Shown here: piece by piece, positions 59,721 to 64,000 of the stretch
How positions within the stretch are numbered: position 1 is the first letter of the stretch
Layout of the letters: each line of letters begins with the position of its first letter
Source of the DNA: Paraspadella gotoi
Taxonomy: Eukaryota; Chaetognatha
Reading direction: 5' to 3'
Length of the DNA: 64,000 bases
Assembly (NCBI GenBank): GCA_051294375.1
Contig: CM119270.1
Location: 11,848,416 to 11,912,415 of the forward strand
Notes under the pieces: model-generated
Told to the model about the DNA's origin: nothing
What the model saw: the letters and a program-made list of their open reading frames with translations, nothing else
Databases searched by the model: none
Position numbers and translations under genes: made by a program

Positions 59721-61397
59721 AAATTTATACCGTAATTGAAACGAACTATCTCACAGAAAAAAAAACAAAAACCTTTGCTGAAAAATCAAAGTCTAAATCC
59801 GAAGGTGGGCAAACGTGAGCGGAAATTTTTGATTTAATTCCTTCCGCCGTTTGATTCTCCCCCGCCCCCCCATTTCAATTCGACATTATGTAAAACATAC
59901 AAAAAATGCATGAAGCGGCTTATTTTTCGGGTGGTTGAGCTCAATAAATCGATAATACGGTTATTTGATACCCAGGAAAAAACCTCGAGTTGACTTATAA
60001 AAAAAAAATTATGTTTATTTTAAATCGCGTGTGGAATGAAAAAGTAAATAACTTCTGTAAAAGAGTTTACCCTTTTTCATTTTTTTTTTAAATATTTTTT
60101 TCTCACTGTGATTTGTCGTTCGTTTGCCGGCGAATTCCAGTTGTCCGTCAACACGACGTCATCGATTCCGGTCAATGAACTCCACGACGACGATCCAGAG
60201 ACATTGGCGGCGTCAGCCAGTAACATTCTGCTCGAGGGAGATGCCGCGTTCGCGCGGGTGGTTCCCCGCCACCTCATCTCTCTGAATCACGGAAACCGAA
60301 TTAGCTGTATCAATATGCCCACGCGGTTTAAATCCACTGGCAGGTAGAAATGACAGTTTTCGCAAAGGTTTTATAAATAAAGAGCGATATAAAATTGGGA
60401 AAAAATTCAAAATATTGGAGAAAATTCGGAAGTAAGGTAATTCTTAAAACCGGGTAAGTTATGCGAAACGAGCAGGAAAGAAAAACCCATCGTGGACAAT
60501 AAGATATTAGATTTCCAGTTCCAACCTGCGAATCTTCGAGAAAGCGATCGATAGAAGGTTCTCGTCGTCCGATTTCGGACCGGGTCCAGGTTCTCGAAGA
60601 AAACGAGGTGCGGCTGGGCTCGAACGCGGTTCCATCTGGGAGTCGCTTCTCTTTTTCAAGTTCTCTTACGTCGGAATCCTTTTGTCATCGACCGAGGGGA
60701 ATTAATGCGGAATTCAGAGTCTCGCGCTTCGAAGAAAATTCAAGTTTTCCACAAAAAAAAAATTCCCGGATTGAAAAAATATATTTTTTTTTACAAAAGA
60801 CCAGATCGAAAAAGTGTTTAGTTGTACGCAAGTGGTTCAACTTAACGATTTACGCGTCGAATAATAGCGAATCGTAATCAAACGGACGCAATCCCAAGAA
60901 AAATAAAAATAAAATTATTATAATAAAATAAAATTTAAAGTTTGAAATAAAACCGCTATTGTACTTGTAGTGAAAACTGACGAAACGAGTAAATTATTCG
61001 TGACGTTAATAAGAAATAAATCGTTTGAATGTTAAAAAGTTTAATATGACATAAAAATTGATTGAATAACACAAATATGAAGCAAACAAGTCCTATGGTT
61101 AGAAGCGTCTCCTTATTAACGAGCGAGGAGATTAACGGCTTAAAATAAATAAAGTAGGCAAGCATCTGCCAATCATCTCGTCAAGATGCGTCAGGATTGT
61201 GGATTAAAGATTTAGGTCACTCCGACCAGGGATTCGGCGAACGGCATATGGAATGTAATAATATGGAATCGGATCGGAGAATTTCTATCGCGCATAACGA
61301 AACGAAAAGTCTTTATTATATCGAGAACAACAAGGTTGTACGAGTTCGAGACGTCGGTTTGTTACATTGTGATCGAGTTACGTCGACGCAAAAGTAG
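58984..61397 (+). CDS. Tentative small secreted protein gene
   Basis: Candidate plus-strand exons are 58984-59115, 60141-60343, 60519-60669 and 61230-61397 (TAG). They have AG/GT borders and phases 0,2,0, giving about 217 residues. The start encodes MLLDAIAWIRKKN followed by IVKLIFIIFYAPVAVS, a possible signal peptide. Later parts include VNELHDDDPETLAASASNIL, a dibasic GSRRKRG site typical of proprotein cleavage, and NNKVVRVRDVGLLHCDR. The GC-rich block 60141-60343 fits the plus-strand exon borders exactly. The 5' exon overlaps the lectin gene antisense by 19 bp, and if 60669 is not used as donor the frame stops at 60705. The same DNA can be read in phase on the minus strand, so the strand is uncertain. 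No family recognised. Confidence 0.33.
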
Positions 61398-61639
61398 AAT
61401 AAATTCGAATATGGTAATTACCTGCGAGTTTTCGTGAATCTCCGGAGACACAAAAGGAAAACGGGCGTAAACACGCGTCAGCAAAAATATAGGGTCTGGA
61501 TGTAAATAAACCGTTGTGGCCGGGATAATCCTTGAGATTGAACTACTTTTTACCCAAAAAAAAAAATCTTTGGGGAGAAATTGATTTTTGCCTAACGCTA
61601 TTTCGAGATGATATTTTTTTCTTAAGATTTATGGAAAGG

Positions 61640-61680
61640 AAAAAAAAATTTAAAATTTAAAATTTAAAATTTAAAATTTA
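61640..61680. repeat. (AAAATTT)n run
   Basis: Five tandem 7-bp copies. Nothing else is recognised between 61398 and 62232. Confidence 0.85.
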
Positions 61681-62232
61681 GATTATTCTAAGCTCAGGTA
61701 AAATATTTTCTACCAGCAATAATAAAAGCAGGAACAGTCATTCCTTCACATGCCAAAGATTTAACTTTGGTTTTATAAGTTTAAAAAAATCTTATTTTAC
61801 AACACAGAAAATCATGAACATCACTTTCCATAAATGCGGTTAAAAAGATGATTGCATCCTCCAAAAAACATTATTTTCAACGAACTAATAACTAAATTTA
61901 CCGAGATTCCCAAAAATTTAAAGCATGCAGGAAATTCCGGTTATTTTTCTTCGTGAAATTACGAATTGTATCGTAGTAATGCGCCAGAAATCACGCAAAA
62001 AGAAAATATTGAAGCGAAGCTTGGATAATACAAAAACAGAAGTCTTAATTGACAAATGACATTGTCAAAAACTTCAGTTCGGAAATAAATATATGTAAAA
62101 AAAAAAGATCGTCCAAAAAATTTCAAAAACGAAAGAAACATAATGAGAAAATCGCCGAAAGAACAACTCACCCCTCAAGAAAAATAACCGGAAGTAAACA
62201 GGGTAGTATGATTTTAGGAAATAAGACATTAC

Positions 62233-63566
62233 CTCCTCCCTCCCTCGAAGCGGCGAGGTGAGGATAGAGGGCGGACTCACCGTCCAAGGGCGTCTTGCCG
62301 TCCACGCTGTCTCCCTCGCCGTCTCGGTCCTTCATCGCTTCGTCCTTCTCGTCGCAGAACTGATCCCACAGTTTTTCTATGAGCGTCTCGACGACGAGGC
62401 CTCCCACGTTCATCTCGATCATCTGTTCGGGGTTGGGGGGGGGGTTGGAGAAGGGGGAAAGTGAGAAATTTTGCAAGTGAGAAGCGAGGAAACGGGCGCT
62501 ACTGATGTTGAACAGCTCGCGGCGTCGTTTTCCACTGGGGCCATTTTGTTAGAATTAAAACGCGTTGTAAACGCGCAATCTCTTTTATAGCCTGGTGTGG
62601 TGGTATATTCACACCGCCTCACGTCCGTCATCCTCCAGCCAAATCCATTGGCTCAGAGGGGGAACACACCATCCCAAGCGTAGTGTTCCATCCACAGTCC
62701 TCACGACTTCCCTCTGTGTTGGCAAAGCGAGACCTCCTAGGGTAACCGCGCCAGTGACTGGAGGCGTCACTGAGGGTCGGAAGCCCCCAAAGCCAACAGT
62801 GAGATGCCCCATTCCAATGGGCATCACAGGCAACCCGGCTGTTGCCATAAGTGGTGAGCCCTACTATCGAACACGCAGCCTTCTCAGGGTACGCTACGAC
62901 AAACGCCTATGCCCTGCCGACTTTGGGTACGCTACGACAAACGCCTATGCCCCTGGGTACGCTACGACAAACGCCTATGCCCCCACAACTCGCGCTCTCT
63001 CTCTCTCTCCCACTATGGTAACAGTCTTGTCAGACACCTCTCAGGCTTGAGGAACCTGAGTGATGTCTTGGCCCGGGGATCCTGTGGTGGTATATTCACA
63101 CCGCCTCACGTCCGTCATCCTCCAGCCAAATCCATTGGCTCAGAGGGGGAACACACCATCCCAAGCGTAGTGTTCCATCCACAGTCCTCACGACTTCCCT
63201 CTGTGTTGGCAAAGCGAGACCGTCCTAGGGTAACCGCGCCAGTGACTGGAGGCGTCACTGAGGGTCGGAAGCCCCCAAAGCCAACAGTGAGATGCCCATC
63301 CCAATGGGCATCACAGGCAACCCGGCTGTTGCCATACTGGTCTGAAATGTGCACTTTTTCACCCAAACTCTATCCCCCCTGTCATTCGTGTTTCTTTTTG
63401 TTTTCATGAAAGGTTTCAATCTAACATTTAACTCCCCCTTCCATTCAACTCGCCGTTTTCTGTTTCAAATTAACTCCATCACTGATACTAACCTGAAGAA
63501 CGAAAATGCCGTCTCTTCTAAGGTACTCTTCCGTGAACATATTGACGTCGTTCATGTCTGGATCGT
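62233..63566 (-). CDS. Innexin, C-terminal fragment
   Basis: Exons 63566-63493 and 62422-62281 (or to 62233, both phase 1) join in phase 0. They encode FTEEYLRRDGIFVLQ followed by MIEMNVGGLVVETLIEKLW, the conserved innexin stretch after the fourth membrane helix (YLR-DG-FVLRMI...LW). An acidic segment (DEKDEAMKDRDGEGD) follows. The four membrane helices lie beyond the right edge, and the last exon is not resolved. Innexins form invertebrate gap junctions and hemichannels. The intron 62423-63492 is largely filled by a duplicated repeat. Confidence 0.72.
62598..63340 (+). mobile_element. Duplicated SINE-like element with tandem core
   Basis: 62598-62860 and 63083-63340 are near-identical 255-bp direct repeats, each starting GGTGGTATATTCACACCGCC and ending in a GATGCCC/GGGCATC hairpin plus GGCAACCCGGCTGTTGCCAT. 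Between them are three tandem copies of a 28-bp unit with GGTACGCTACGACAAACGCC (62887-62982) and a CT run. The 3' part (GTCACTGAGGGTC...GTGAGAT) matches the SINE at 8.8 kb. Confidence 0.7.
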
Positions 63567-63741
63567 CTGTTTCAATGAAAATAAAATGGGGAAAAGGGTT
63601 CGTGAAAAGATTATTAAAATCTTCAGGATTAGTCCCCACTATACATAAAGTCTGGAGTAACACGGAAATATTAATCGTGAACAGAAAAAGCTGGTGAAAG
63701 TTAAAAACTTCCGAATACATGCATTCAATGAACTGGGCCAT

Positions 63742-64000
63742 AAGACAACCTTTAATTGCTCAAAAAATACATAAATTTACTAGAAGGATGTGAATGGAGA
63801 GAAAAGTACGACCGTAACAAATAACAACTTTAGTCTAAGTGTAGTGCGAGTTGTCCTTGAAAGAGATGCTACAAATGTTTGGTTAATCCAAGTTAAAACT
63901 CATGCGTTAAAAAAATCTAAAACTGCTCTCTAAGTACAAGTTTTCTTACCGAGATGGTAACAATTCAAAGGAAGCAAAAATTTTTATGAATAAAAAAAAA
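63742..64000. other. Intron of the innexin gene, nothing recognised
   Basis: AT-rich sequence to the window end, without exon-like composition. Confidence 0.5.

Noticed and set aside
60213-60664. Minus-strand innexin tail exons
   Set aside because: Phases are compatible, but the acceptor at 60664 lacks a pyrimidine tract and the GC-rich block extends past the stop; the plus-strand reading fits better. Not excluded.
1-64000. CRISPR arrays, operons, phage or bacterial elements
   Set aside because: Spliced eukaryotic genes throughout; the regular arrays are minisatellites without spacers.

Overview
The window is nuclear DNA of an animal. It has interrupted, GC-rich exons in an AT-rich background, long introns, abundant (CT)n/(GA)n tracts, tRNA-derived SINEs, minisatellites and three runs of N. 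A C-terminal innexin fragment at the right edge points to an invertebrate. The alternatively spliced zinc-finger locus and dense CT repeats make me lean to an arthropod, possibly a crustacean, but this is inference. No prokaryotic feature is present.

Layout. (1) About 1.3-28.6 kb, + strand: a single-pass membrane protein with a SUEL-type (galactose-binding) lectin domain, a CUB domain, a Gly/Ser/Thr-rich linker, one transmembrane helix and a cytoplasmic tail. Nine exons join in phase; the 5' end is missing. Its 15-kb seventh intron is full of repeats: an inverted repeat, a 942-bp hAT-like element, SINE pieces and two gaps. It also holds a probable small membrane-protein gene on the opposite strand (19.75-22.88 kb). 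(2) 28.7-33.6 kb: AT-rich intergenic DNA. (3) 33.6-46.4 kb, + strand: the most striking locus. Four common exons end at a phase-0 donor (38228/38229). They are followed by six independent terminal exon sets, all entered in phase 0 and each with its own stop codon: three-finger C2H2, C2H2, FLYWCH-like, homeodomain, and two more multi-exon zinc-finger ends. The layout is that of Drosophila lola and mod(mdg4), but the shared N-terminus is not BTB; it faintly resembles a MADS domain that has lost its basic residues. (4) 53.0-46.7 kb, - strand: a complete five-exon CLCA-family protein (metalloprotease HExxH, VWA, C-terminal membrane anchor), convergent with the zinc-finger locus. (5) 59.7-56.4 kb, - strand: an eight-exon type II membrane protein with a C-type lectin domain and an unusually long cytoplasmic N-terminus. 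(6) 59-61.4 kb, + strand: a tentative small secreted-protein gene. (7) 63.6-62.2 kb, - strand: the C-terminal innexin exons, inside or next to a duplicated repeat.

Four of the proteins are predicted surface or junction proteins (SUEL/CUB, CLCA, C-type lectin, innexin). I see no operon-like link between them. The zinc-finger locus is the only candidate for a combinatorial system: one invariant amino-terminal module joined by alternative (possibly trans) splicing to different nucleic-acid-binding ends. All exon models come from reading splice sites, frame and phase by eye; none has been checked against transcripts.
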